This document shows, in pieces, positions 1 to 8,126 of a stretch of 64,000 nucleotides of DNA (position 1 is the first letter of the stretch; every line of letters starts with the position of its first letter). Origin of the DNA: Sphingobacterium phlebotomi (GTDB lineage Bacteria; Bacteroidota; Bacteroidia; Sphingobacteriales; Sphingobacteriaceae); contig NZ_VTAV01000004.1 in NCBI RefSeq assembly GCF_008180195.1, positions 273,734-337,733 on the forward strand. Direction: 5' to 3'. Below the pieces are notes generated by a model. It saw nothing but the letters and a program-made list of their open reading frames with translations. It was not told where the DNA came from and made no database searches. The position numbers and the translations under genes are program-made.

Positions 1-45
1 CCTTCAACCCGATACATTGGCGCTTCCTTAAATTTCAAATTTTAA
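1..45 (+). CDS. C-terminal tail of a SusC/RagA-type TonB-dependent receptor (partial)
   Basis: The first 14 codons, ending at TAA, read PSTRYIGASLNFKF. An aromatic-rich last beta strand ending in Phe is typical of TonB-dependent outer-membrane barrels, and SusC receptors often end in a GxSLxFxF-like strand. The SusD-like gene starts 11 bases downstream, which is the standard susC-susD order. The rest of the gene lies outside the window, so the assignment rests on this tail and the neighbour. Confidence 0.7.
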   Translation, partial: PSTRYIGASLNFKF

Positions 46-56
46 CCATTCCAGAC

Positions 57-1550
57 ATGAAAACGATACAACACCTTCTATTTACAGGAATCTCGATCCT
101 CTTCCTCCTATCTGTTAACTCCTGTCAAAAACTGACGGAAATTAACGAGAACCCAAACGAAGCCGCCACAACTCATCCCCAGGCTCTGCTCAGTAAGGTG
201 GAATGGGAAACCTTCCGTGTATGGCATGGCACTACGCCGCTTTACATCCTCAAAATGATTGTCCAGACGGACGGTGAAAACGCTAACCAGCTTTACAATT
301 GGCAACGCGGGGGCTTCGGCGAATACCAACAATTACGGAATGTTCAAAAAATGATGGAAGAGGCGGAAAAACTCAACGAGACAAACTATATTGCTCTCGG
401 CAAGTTCTTTCGAGCCTACTATTTTTACAACCTCACGCTCTTTTTCGGTGATATTCCCTATTCCGAAGCGTTGCAGGGTGAGTCGGCGTCCATCTTCCAG
501 CCCAAATACGATAGCCAAGAAGCTGTATTCCAAGGCATACTAACCGAATTAGAAGAAGCTGTTACGCTGCTCAAAGACAACCCCAACCCGATGGATGGTG
601 ACATTATCTATAACGGTAATCCAAATAAATGGATAGCGCTTATCAACGCATTCCGTTTAAAAGTACTGATGACCTTGTCTAAACACGAAGAAAGCGTGGC
701 TATGGATATTCGTTCAGCGTTTGCAGCAATCTACGCCGCGGAACCGTTGTTACAAAGCATAGAAGACGATGGACAGCTCGCGTTTCTGGATCAACAGGAT
801 GTGCGCTATCCGGAGTTCAACTCCAGCAGCTACGGTTCCGGAATGTATATGGATTCAACCTTTATTCGCCGCCTTCAAGATCACAAGGATCCCCGTTTAT
901 TCGTCATTGCCACGCAAACGCGTTTAGGCCGGGAGGCGGGTGCCCCCTTGGACGATTTTAGTTCGTACGAGGGCGGAGACCCCATCGCCCCTTATGCACA
1001 GGTCAATGATAAAGCCGTAGCAGGGCGTCTGTCTAAAGTACACGACCGCTACACCGACGACCCCACCAACGAACCCTTTGTGCTGATGGGTTATGCCGAG
1101 CAACAATTTATACTCGCCGAAGCGACGGTTCGCGGTTGGATAAGCGGCGATGCAAAAGCCCTGTACAACGAGGGTATACGCGCATCCTTCGCCTTCTACG
1201 CCGCATACGCGAAAAACCTGGGCGCCTTCGTAGCAGAAGATAAAGTTGAAACGTATATCGCCCAAACGCTGGTAGACCTGGATGACGCAACGTCTACCGA
1301 AGCCAAATTAGAGCGCATCATGATGCAAAAATATTTGCGTTCGTTCCATCAAGGCGGATACTCGAGTTATTTCGATCACCTCCGTACAGGTTATCCTACG
1401 CTACGCAAGGCAGCCAATGTGCAGGTAGCCTACCGGTGGATGTACCCCCAGACCGAGTATAATCAGAACACGCAGCACGTAAACGACGCGATCCAACGCC
1501 AATTTGACGGCGACGACAACATCCATAGCCAACCATGGTGGTTAAACTAA
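57..1550 (+). CDS. SusD/RagB-family nutrient-binding outer-membrane lipoprotein
   Basis: This 497-residue lipoprotein has a hydrophobic signal and a lipobox ending LLSVNSC, so Cys-23 should be acylated and the protein anchored on the outer membrane. It shows features of the SusD-like families: an early ENPN segment after the Cys, a helical TPR-like middle (FRAYYFYNLTLFFGDIPYSEA near 117-137) and a C-terminal stretch with the LERIMMQKYL helix. Such proteins form the lid of a SusC pore and capture the substrate. It follows the tail of a SusC gene and precedes a secreted phospholipase C by 22 bases, so the substrate may come from phospholipids or phosphocholine; that is inference from context. 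Confidence 0.9.
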   Translation: MKTIQHLLFTGISILFLLSVNSCQKLTEINENPNEAATTHPQALLSKVEWETFRVWHGTTPLYILKMIVQTDGENANQLYNWQRGGFGEYQQLRNVQKMMEEAEKLNETNYIALGKFFRAYYFYNLTLFFGDIPYSEALQGESASIFQPKYDSQEAVFQGILTELEEAVTLLKDNPNPMDGDIIYNGNPNKWIALINAFRLKVLMTLSKHEESVAMDIRSAFAAIYAAEPLLQSIEDDGQLAFLDQQDVRYPEFNSSSYGSGMYMDSTFIRRLQDHKDPRLFVIATQTRLGREAGAPLDDFSSYEGGDPIAPYAQVNDKAVAGRLSKVHDRYTDDPTNEPFVLMGYAEQQFILAEATVRGWISGDAKALYNEGIRASFAFYAAYAKNLGAFVAEDKVETYIAQTLVDLDDATSTEAKLERIMMQKYLRSFHQGGYSSYFDHLRTGYPTLRKAANVQVAYRWMYPQTEYNQNTQHVNDAIQRQFDGDDNIHSQPWWLN

Positions 1551-1572
1551 AAAATAACAGTAATTTAACACG

Positions 1573-4020
1573 ATGATGGATAACAGAAGAACATTCATAA
1601 AAAAAGCGGCTCTATTGGCGGGAGCAACCGCCGCCTATCACGCAATGCCCAGCTCTATACAGCGCGCACTGGCTATCGAAGCCCCGGAAGGGAGCACTTA
1701 TCTGGATGCGGAACACATCGTCTTCCTGATGCAGGAAAATAGGTCTTTCGATCATTGTTATGGCACATTAAAGGGTGTACGCGGGTTTAACGATCCGCGT
1801 GCTCTCCAGCTTGACAACGGCTTACCGGTATGGTTACAAACCAATGCCAAGGAGGAGACCTTCCCACCGTTTCGTCTGGATATCGAAAATACCAAAGCCA
1901 CCTGGATGGGTTCCCTCCCGCATGGATGGCGTGACATGGTCGGCGCCAGAAACGACGGAAAGATGGATACCTGGTTAGAGGCAAAAAAAGCCGGTAATCC
2001 AGACTATCAGCACATGCCCTTAACGATGGGCTATTACGCTCGACAAGACATACCGTTCTATTATGCCTTTGCCGATGCCTTCACTGTATGTGACCAACAT
2101 TTCTGTTCCTCCCTCACCGGTACCAGCGCGAACCGATCTTATTTCTGGGCGGGTACCATACGCGAAGAACCCCATAATCCCGAGTCGACTGCCCACGTCG
2201 ATAACGGGCAGATCAATTATCAAGATGTACGGTGGACCACCTACCCCGAACGATTGCAGAAAGCCGGAATCGACTGGAAAGTGTATCAGAACGAATTGAG
2301 CCTTCCCGTCGGGCTCACCCCTGAGGAGGAAGATTGGCTTGCCAATTTCACAGACAATAATTTAGAATTCCATGCCCAGTACAATGTGCGCTTTCACCCG
2401 CCCCATCAACATTATATGGCTCAAGAAGCCCATCGTCTGCGAGAAACATTGAACGATAACATCACCGACGACGAGCAGCAAAAGGTCCAGAAACGTTTGT
2501 CCCAACTCGAAAAAGACATGGCTTATTACACTCCCGAAAATTTTGAAAAGCTCGATCCGGTGGCCCAGGATATACATAAGCGCGCATTCGTTACGAACAC
2601 AGCCGACCCAAACTATCACCGGCTCGAAACCATCCATTACCAAGATCATACAGGTGAAAAAAATGTACGTGTCCCCCAGGGCGATATATTCCATCAGTTT
2701 CGCGAAGACGTAAAGAACGGAAATTTACCTACCGTATCCTGGCTCGTCGCACCCTGCCGTTTTTCCGACCATCCCGGATCGCCATGGTATGGCGCCTGGT
2801 ACGTTTCAGAAGCACTAGATATCCTGACAGCCAATCCAGACGTCTGGAAGAAAACCATATTTATACTGACGTACGATGAAAATGATGGCTATTTCGACCA
2901 CGTGCCACCTTTTGTTCCGCCGCACACCGCCCGTCCGAATAGCGGCAAGACACCGCAAGGGATGGATACTGCTGCCGAATACGTTACCGCCGAACTCGAC
3001 AGCCCCATTGGCTTGGGGTTCCGCGTACCACTGGTCGTCGCCTCCCCTTGGACCAAGGGTGGATGGGTCAATTCAGAGGTATTCGACCATACATCCAATC
3101 TCCAGTTTTTGGAGCATTTTCTAGAGAAAAAATTCAGCAAAAAAATCACCGAATCCAATATCAGCCCTTGGCGCCGACTCATCTGTGGCGATTTAACATC
3201 GGTTTTTCGTCCCATTCAAAAACAATCCGACGTTGCCCTTACACCTGTAAACCGGAATGCCTATGTGCAACGTATTTATTCTGCCAGAGAAAAGACAGTT
3301 CCGAATAACTTCCGGCCGTTAGATGCCGAGCAGATTCAATCATGGCGCCGCGGGGATGCCAACCAATCGCTACTTCCCCTACAAGAAGAAGGCACAAAAC
3401 CAGCTTGCGCGCTCCCGTATGACGTCGAAGTCAATGCGCACGTCGATGAGCGTGCAGGCGAACTTGTCGTACAGTTTTCCGTCGGCGGACAGCTTCGAGC
3501 TCACAAAGCCATCGGCGTTCCGTTTATCGCCCTCACGTACGACAGCTACAAGGATGGGTCGCGCAATCGGGGTGTCTGGAATTTTGCGGTGTGTAGCCAA
3601 GAGCCGCTGACCTATAGCTGGAAACTAAACCATTTCCGGGACCACAGGTATCGGGTAGATATCCATGGTCCGAATGGCTTTTATCGATCATTCCAAGGCC
3701 CTATCACACCTGCAGTTACCAACATGGGAATCGTCCGTCAGAAACAGGATAAGCAAATGTTATCCATCGATATGCGTCAGTCTGACGGTCCACATACCAT
3801 CCGTGATCTCTCTTACGGGCAGGGCACACTGATCAAAAATACAGCCCAACGGCGCGTTGTAGAGATTGATCTCCGTAAAAGCCATGGATGGTATGATCTG
3901 GAGATACGTTCGCTAGACGACGAAAGGCAGGTCTATCGCTATGCAGGGCATCTGGAAACCGGTAAATCCAGCATGACCGATCCGCTCATGGGATATGGGA
4001 AAGTTCCGCAGGGTTCCTAA
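1573..4020 (+). CDS. Phosphocholine-specific phospholipase C, exported
   Basis: The product has 815 residues, close to the 700-850 usual for non-haemolytic, phosphocholine-preferring phospholipases C. The N-terminus has a Tat-like signal (NRRTFIKKA, then an Ala-rich stretch). The phosphoesterase domain shows the metal/nucleophile block HIVFLMQENRSFDHCYG near residues 48-63 and TYDENDGYFDHV near 432-443, both hallmarks of the acid phosphatase/PLC superfamily. Two beta-rich C-terminal domains like those of bacterial PLC (DUF756) fill residues of about 640-810. It should cleave phosphatidylcholine or sphingomyelin to diacylglycerol or ceramide plus phosphocholine outside the cytoplasm. Co-directional with a SusCD pair, it suggests a nutrient-scavenging locus. 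Met-1 or Met-2 could be the start. Confidence 0.93.
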   Translation: MMDNRRTFIKKAALLAGATAAYHAMPSSIQRALAIEAPEGSTYLDAEHIVFLMQENRSFDHCYGTLKGVRGFNDPRALQLDNGLPVWLQTNAKEETFPPFRLDIENTKATWMGSLPHGWRDMVGARNDGKMDTWLEAKKAGNPDYQHMPLTMGYYARQDIPFYYAFADAFTVCDQHFCSSLTGTSANRSYFWAGTIREEPHNPESTAHVDNGQINYQDVRWTTYPERLQKAGIDWKVYQNELSLPVGLTPEEEDWLANFTDNNLEFHAQYNVRFHPPHQHYMAQEAHRLRETLNDNITDDEQQKVQKRLSQLEKDMAYYTPENFEKLDPVAQDIHKRAFVTNTADPNYHRLETIHYQDHTGEKNVRVPQGDIFHQFREDVKNGNLPTVSWLVAPCRFSDHPGSPWYGAWYVSEALDILTANPDVWKKTIFILTYDENDGYFDHVPPFVPPHTARPNSGKTPQGMDTAAEYVTAELDSPIGLGFRVPLVVASPWTKGGWVNSEVFDHTSNLQFLEHFLEKKFSKKITESNISPWRRLICGDLTSVFRPIQKQSDVALTPVNRNAYVQRIYSAREKTVPNNFRPLDAEQIQSWRRGDANQSLLPLQEEGTKPACALPYDVEVNAHVDERAGELVVQFSVGGQLRAHKAIGVPFIALTYDSYKDGSRNRGVWNFAVCSQEPLTYSWKLNHFRDHRYRVDIHGPNGFYRSFQGPITPAVTNMGIVRQKQDKQMLSIDMRQSDGPHTIRDLSYGQGTLIKNTAQRRVVEIDLRKSHGWYDLEIRSLDDERQVYRYAGHLETGKSSMTDPLMGYGKVPQGS

Positions 4021-4026
4021 CCTAGT

Positions 4027-4056
4027 AAACACCCGAAGCGAACGCTTTGGGTGTTT
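4027..4056 (+). terminator. Hairpin terminator after the phospholipase gene
   Basis: The sequence runs from AAACACCCGAAG to CTTTGGGTGTTT with a short loop and begins 6 bases after the phospholipase stop codon. Its arms (ACCCGAAGCG / CGCTTTGGGT) resemble the hairpins at 22250 and 43126, so it belongs to a recurring local terminator family. The T tract is short. Confidence 0.65.
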
Positions 4057-4185
4057 GAAAATAAAAAGGTATTAAGCTTGCAAAGCCATTATAACACGTT
4101 TTTGACGACATTACAGTACGTACAAGTACATGTAAAGCTTATTTTTGTTTGACAATTGAAGAAATTATCTTAGCTTGCTAAGCAT

Positions 4186-4920
4186 ATGGACAGATCGATG
4201 CACACTACTCACCTTTTCACCCTACGCTGGTTTACCTATTGTACGCTCCTACTCGTTGCACTACAGGCTTGTCAAACGCCGAGCAAAAGTGATACGCAGG
4301 TTACACAGGCAGACTCTTCCCGGCCAGAAAGCATGGATACCACCGCATCCGTGGCGAAGCCATACAAACTGCAGCCCCAAGCAGTCAAATTCCTTTGGCG
4401 CGAAGACCGGGCCATGGATGGATATGATGTAACCGTCAGTACCATCGTGCTGGACGACGCCTATGTAGCCAGTATATCCGATCCGGAAAAGGCCGCACTA
4501 GGCTATGTGGCAACTTTTATTGGAAATGAATGTGCTTGGGACGGCAAGGCAGCTCCTGACCGCAGCAACCTAAAATGTAAAATACTTACTGCATTGGATC
4601 TGGGCTACCAATGCTCCGACACCCACCTAGGCTTCCTGCGTCACTGGTTCCGCGGCGACAGCACCACATTGCAAAAACTAGAAAGCTGCCCTACGATCCC
4701 CGATGGTTCGACTATACAAGAAACGTTCGACAAGATTGACGTAGCGGTCGACGACAACGAAATTATAGTAACTTATACGGTTGTCAGTATCAACACCCGA
4801 CAGGGGAAAACCTGGACCTGGGACGTTAAGGATCATTTCCAGTTGCATGACAACGGTCTTGCATTGGTCGAAACTGAAAGATCAGAACCGACGGCGGCTG
4901 ATTTTAATGTTTCGATCTAA
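4186..4920 (+). CDS. Predicted lipoprotein of unknown function
   Basis: A 244-residue product with a signal peptide whose lipobox reads VALQAC, placing the mature Cys near residue 29. A second Met at codon 5 (position 4198) could be the real start. After a Ser/Thr/Asp-rich linker the mature domain is a mixed alpha/beta sequence with several Cys residues (NECAWDG, LKCKILT, YQCSDTH, ESCPT), which may form disulfides in the periplasm or at the surface. I do not recognise the family. A possible promoter (TTTGAC near 4148, TATCTTAG near 4168) lies just upstream, so it is probably transcribed separately from the phospholipase. Confidence 0.7.
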   Translation: MDRSMHTTHLFTLRWFTYCTLLLVALQACQTPSKSDTQVTQADSSRPESMDTTASVAKPYKLQPQAVKFLWREDRAMDGYDVTVSTIVLDDAYVASISDPEKAALGYVATFIGNECAWDGKAAPDRSNLKCKILTALDLGYQCSDTHLGFLRHWFRGDSTTLQKLESCPTIPDGSTIQETFDKIDVAVDDNEIIVTYTVVSINTRQGKTWTWDVKDHFQLHDNGLALVETERSEPTAADFNVSI

Positions 4921-5016
4921 ACGCGTAGCACTTTTTATTTCACAACAAAATAACGTACTACTACCTAAAACTATTTTCCCCGCAATAATTCGATGGAATA
5001 GGCATAACGGTTCGGT

Positions 5017-5024
5017 TACTTTTG
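5017..5024 (+). promoter_or_regulatory. Bacteroidota -7 box TAnnTTTG upstream of the LytTR gene
   Basis: TACTTTTG matches the Bacteroidota -7 consensus TAnnTTTG exactly and ends 6 bases before the ATG at 5031. The transcript would be nearly leaderless. I see no clear TTG at -33, so the call is tentative. Confidence 0.35.
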
Positions 5025-5030
5025 TATCCG

Positions 5031-5366
5031 ATGAATATGATATTAATTACGCATCTTTTCGTTGAAGAAGGTAAACGGCTACGACGCATCGCCGTACAGG
5101 ATATCCGATACCTGAAAGCTGCAGGCGACTATACCGTAGTTTATGTAGACAAGGGTGAGTTTATAAGTTCATCAGGTATCGGCTGTATCGAACAAAAACT
5201 CGATCCATCCCGCTTTATGCGTGTGCACCGTTCGTTTATCGTCAATCTGGAATACATCCACGCTTGTCATCGGGATATCGGCAGGCTCTATCTTATGATG
5301 GACGATGGGCAGAAAATCGGGGTAGGAAAACGTTATATGCATCAGATCAAATCATTAATACTGTAG
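5031..5366 (+). CDS. Stand-alone LytTR DNA-binding domain protein
   Basis: About 111 residues that are almost entirely a LytTR domain: RIAVQDIRYLKAAGDYTVVYV, the FMRVHRSFIVNLEYI block and the terminal GVGKRYMHQIKSLI. The family binds DNA as a ten-stranded beta fold and usually sits at the C-terminus of AgrA/AlgR response regulators, but here the receiver domain is missing. The open frame extends upstream to a TTG, but the ATGs at 5031 or 5037 are better starts. It could act as a constitutive, or partner-controlled, regulator of a neighbour such as the lipoprotein at 4186. The stop is TAG. Confidence 0.85.
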   Translation: MNMILITHLFVEEGKRLRRIAVQDIRYLKAAGDYTVVYVDKGEFISSSGIGCIEQKLDPSRFMRVHRSFIVNLEYIHACHRDIGRLYLMMDDGQKIGVGKRYMHQIKSLIL

Positions 5367-5380
5367 TCGCTGCGTATTTT

Positions 5381-6715
5381 CTATATGGACGGCGAGCCGT
5401 TGCTAATTTTAAAATTCAACACCACAGTAGTTGACGGGGGAACCTCGCAGTTTTGTACATCCATTGGAAAGATTAGGCCCGAAAACGAACCTTCTATGTA
5501 CTGGCCAACATCCGTCAGCGTAGCTGTTCCGTTAAATATATGGTCATTCTCACACGTACGGTAGAAACTAACAGCATTACGCCTTTGCCCTCCACGATAT
5601 GTTGTATAGTACAGCACGGCCTCGCCGCTGTCGGTGCCACCAGGGTAGGTGCCGGGGCCAGTACCAAAACACTGGAGGGTCAGGGTAATCGGAGACTCGT
5701 CTCCGCCTAACCGTATGTATACACTACCATTGACAAGTTTAGCATCGTTTCCAGTTTTGGATAGATCCTGCTCCACGCCATTCACGATGAGTTGAACAAG
5801 ATTTTCGGGTACAAGCCGGATGGTCGTCAATAAAATAAGCTTTCCAAGCTTTCGCCGACCGCCGGGAGCGCCTCGGTCGCTGATGTAACCGTTCTTGCTC
5901 TCCACTTCGACCTGTATTTCCACATCCGTAGCTCTCTCGATCGTGGTCGGGGCGGTGTAAACCGCGTCACCGGGTACCATATTCGTGTTGATTTTGGGCG
6001 ATAGCGATCCCGGTCCGGAGATAATCTTCCAACCGCTCACCGTCAAATCCTTAGAAAAGCCGATATCGTCCATTGCCGCTAAAGGAACACTATCGATGTG
6101 GCTTGTCGGCATGAGTTCGGCAAGTACCTGCTCCAGCAACTTCAGATTGACCGTTTCACCAGCACCTACCGATTCTTTATCTTTCCGCAGCGACAGGAGG
6201 TCAAACCACACCCAGTCGCTGAAATGTGTCGTTTCAACCGTTAGTCGACGTTGCGAAACATTCAGTTCCGTAGAACTACCGCACCATGCCCCGTCGCGCC
6301 GCTGGAAGGCTACCATGCGCGTCGCTGGATTACCTTCGGCGTCCGGATCATACAAAAACGAGAGCTCAACAGGTTTATTAAAGCGGATACCCTCGGGCGT
6401 CAGCCGGAATGCAGGATTAGCCGATGTCTCGTCCAATGTATTGCCGATGGGCTGGATGCTGAACGTCGTCAGTTCGTCCACGGCGCCGGGCGGGATTTCC
6501 ATTCGTATCACATCCCCATACAACAGGACGCCGCCATCGGGGCCGATCATTGCCGAAACGGCATCGCCCACAGGCTGTCCCTTGGGTTTAACTACCGGCT
6601 CGCCGAAAACAGGGTCGGGTTCCTCTGTCAATGGTGCGTCCTTATTGCAGGATGCCGCCAGCAAGAGCGGCAACATGATTGCAAATCGATAAACTGTTAA
6701 CGTAAGCGAATTCAT
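5381..6715 (-). CDS. Lipoprotein with a ZU5-like domain
   Basis: I chose the Met at 6715 because it is followed directly by a hydrophobic signal and a lipobox (LLLAASCNKD); the longer frame adds 12 unlikely residues. The mature protein begins with a Pro/Glu-rich linker, then a segment like ZU5 domains (IGPDGGVL...IEMPPGA-like, here VIRMEIPPGAVDELTTFSI). The C-terminal half is beta-rich, with EVESKNGYISDRG and a final all-beta segment. It is probably an outer-membrane or surface protein. It converges with the LytTR gene with only 14 bases between them. Its function is unknown. Confidence 0.75.
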   Translation of the reverse strand: MNSLTLTVYRFAIMLPLLLAASCNKDAPLTEEPDPVFGEPVVKPKGQPVGDAVSAMIGPDGGVLLYGDVIRMEIPPGAVDELTTFSIQPIGNTLDETSANPAFRLTPEGIRFNKPVELSFLYDPDAEGNPATRMVAFQRRDGAWCGSSTELNVSQRRLTVETTHFSDWVWFDLLSLRKDKESVGAGETVNLKLLEQVLAELMPTSHIDSVPLAAMDDIGFSKDLTVSGWKIISGPGSLSPKINTNMVPGDAVYTAPTTIERATDVEIQVEVESKNGYISDRGAPGGRRKLGKLILLTTIRLVPENLVQLIVNGVEQDLSKTGNDAKLVNGSVYIRLGGDESPITLTLQCFGTGPGTYPGGTDSGEAVLYYTTYRGGQRRNAVSFYRTCENDHIFNGTATLTDVGQYIEGSFSGLIFPMDVQNCEVPPSTTVVLNFKISNGSPSI

Positions 6716-6836
6716 GGGCTTTTTTATGCAAGTATCGGCGATTGCCGACAAATATTTTCGTCAATTTCGACGAACAATCAATAAGGGCGATAAAGAGCCA
6801 GAAAAGGCGGTAAACATAAACAAATACATATCCTGA

Positions 6837-8111
6837 CTATAAACTCCAATCCCCTCGATAAGGTCGACTTCGCATCATATTGGCAAACGGATCGTCAAAT
6901 TCCTCTTTTACTGGATCCCATCGCAATTTCCTTTGTAACTCATAAGCAATATTAACTGCGTTACAAACTGTCGACGTACGCTGTCCGATCTCCACGTCAC
7001 AAATTGGCTTCGAACGGCATTGAATAGCTTTCACCCAATCCTGATAGTGATTATCACTATAATACAGACGCTTATCGTTAGCCGTTAGGTTATGTGTAGC
7101 AAGTGTCGTCGGATTTGTTTTCAAGAACGACCTACTTACCTCTATGATGCCGTCGGTCCCTATAAACTGGATAGCATTAGGTTCTCCCCAATCAACATGA
7201 TTGACACGTGTGCCCTGCTCATAAATATATGTTAACCCCTTTTCTGCCTGTGGAACCTTCGGCGGGATAAATTGGACAGGCCCACTATTATCCATGCCTA
7301 AAGCCCATTGAATAATGTCAAACATATGTGCGCCCCAATCTGTAATATACCCTCCCCCAAAGTCTCGATATCCTCGCCACCACGCCCATTTATCATCTTC
7401 GATCGGCGGTGATAAAATGGGATGATAACCGCGGTACAAAGAGGGGCCGATCCACATATCCCAATCTAAGTAATCCGGTATAGGAAAGGAAGGCAGATCA
7501 CACTGTCTTACCGGTTCCCCTACCGACACGTTGATTTCTTTCACATCCCCTATATAGCCGTTATATACCAATTCCGCCGCGTGTCTAAAGTTGAACGACG
7601 AACGTTGCATGCTCCCCGTTTGAAAAACAACCTCGTATTTTCTGGCCGCGTTCACCGTGGCTCTTCCTTCTGCTATGGTCAGGGCTAATGGCTTTTCACA
7701 ATAAATATCTTTCTTTGCTTTCGCTGCGTCTACAGCGATCTGCGCATGCCAATGATCCGGTGTAGCGATAACGACAGCATCCACCGAGGTCAATTCCAGC
7801 AGTTCTCGAAAATGTCGATATTTGCCGATAGAGGAGTTCGATTTTCCCACCGTACTTTGAGCAGTTGTAGCCGCTTTGGCGAAATAATCTAATTTCTTGT
7901 CATCCACGTCGCAAGCGGCTTGAATAATCACTTCCGGACAGCCGTTCAATCCGTGCAGCAAATTTAGACTCTGTTTACCGACGCCGATAAAGCCCATTTG
8001 AATTTTGTCACTTGGTGCCAGGAATCCATTCCCGCCCAAGACACGCCGCGGAACGATGGTAAAAGCAACCGCGGACTTCAAACCTATATCAATAAAATCT
8101 CTTCTTTTCAT
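6837..8111 (-). CDS. Exported Gfo/Idh/MocA-family oxidoreductase
   Basis: A 424-residue protein starting with a Tat-like signal (MKRRDFIDIGLKSAVAF). The nucleotide-binding fold begins at MGFIGVGKQS (about 39-48). The family motif EKPLALTIAEGRATV and the catalytic-region blocks GGYITDWGAHMFDIIQWALG and VNHVDWGEPN are clear. Family members interconvert sugars or glycosides with bound or free NAD(P); some exported members act as glycoside hydrolases through an oxidation-elimination mechanism. It is the most distal gene of the GH29/GH31 locus, 15 bases after the 8127 gene, so it probably handles a sugar released there. Confidence 0.92.
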   Translation of the reverse strand: MKRRDFIDIGLKSAVAFTIVPRRVLGGNGFLAPSDKIQMGFIGVGKQSLNLLHGLNGCPEVIIQAACDVDDKKLDYFAKAATTAQSTVGKSNSSIGKYRHFRELLELTSVDAVVIATPDHWHAQIAVDAAKAKKDIYCEKPLALTIAEGRATVNAARKYEVVFQTGSMQRSSFNFRHAAELVYNGYIGDVKEINVSVGEPVRQCDLPSFPIPDYLDWDMWIGPSLYRGYHPILSPPIEDDKWAWWRGYRDFGGGYITDWGAHMFDIIQWALGMDNSGPVQFIPPKVPQAEKGLTYIYEQGTRVNHVDWGEPNAIQFIGTDGIIEVSRSFLKTNPTTLATHNLTANDKRLYYSDNHYQDWVKAIQCRSKPICDVEIGQRTSTVCNAVNIAYELQRKLRWDPVKEEFDDPFANMMRSRPYRGDWSL

Positions 8112-8126
8112 TTTTTTGATATTACA

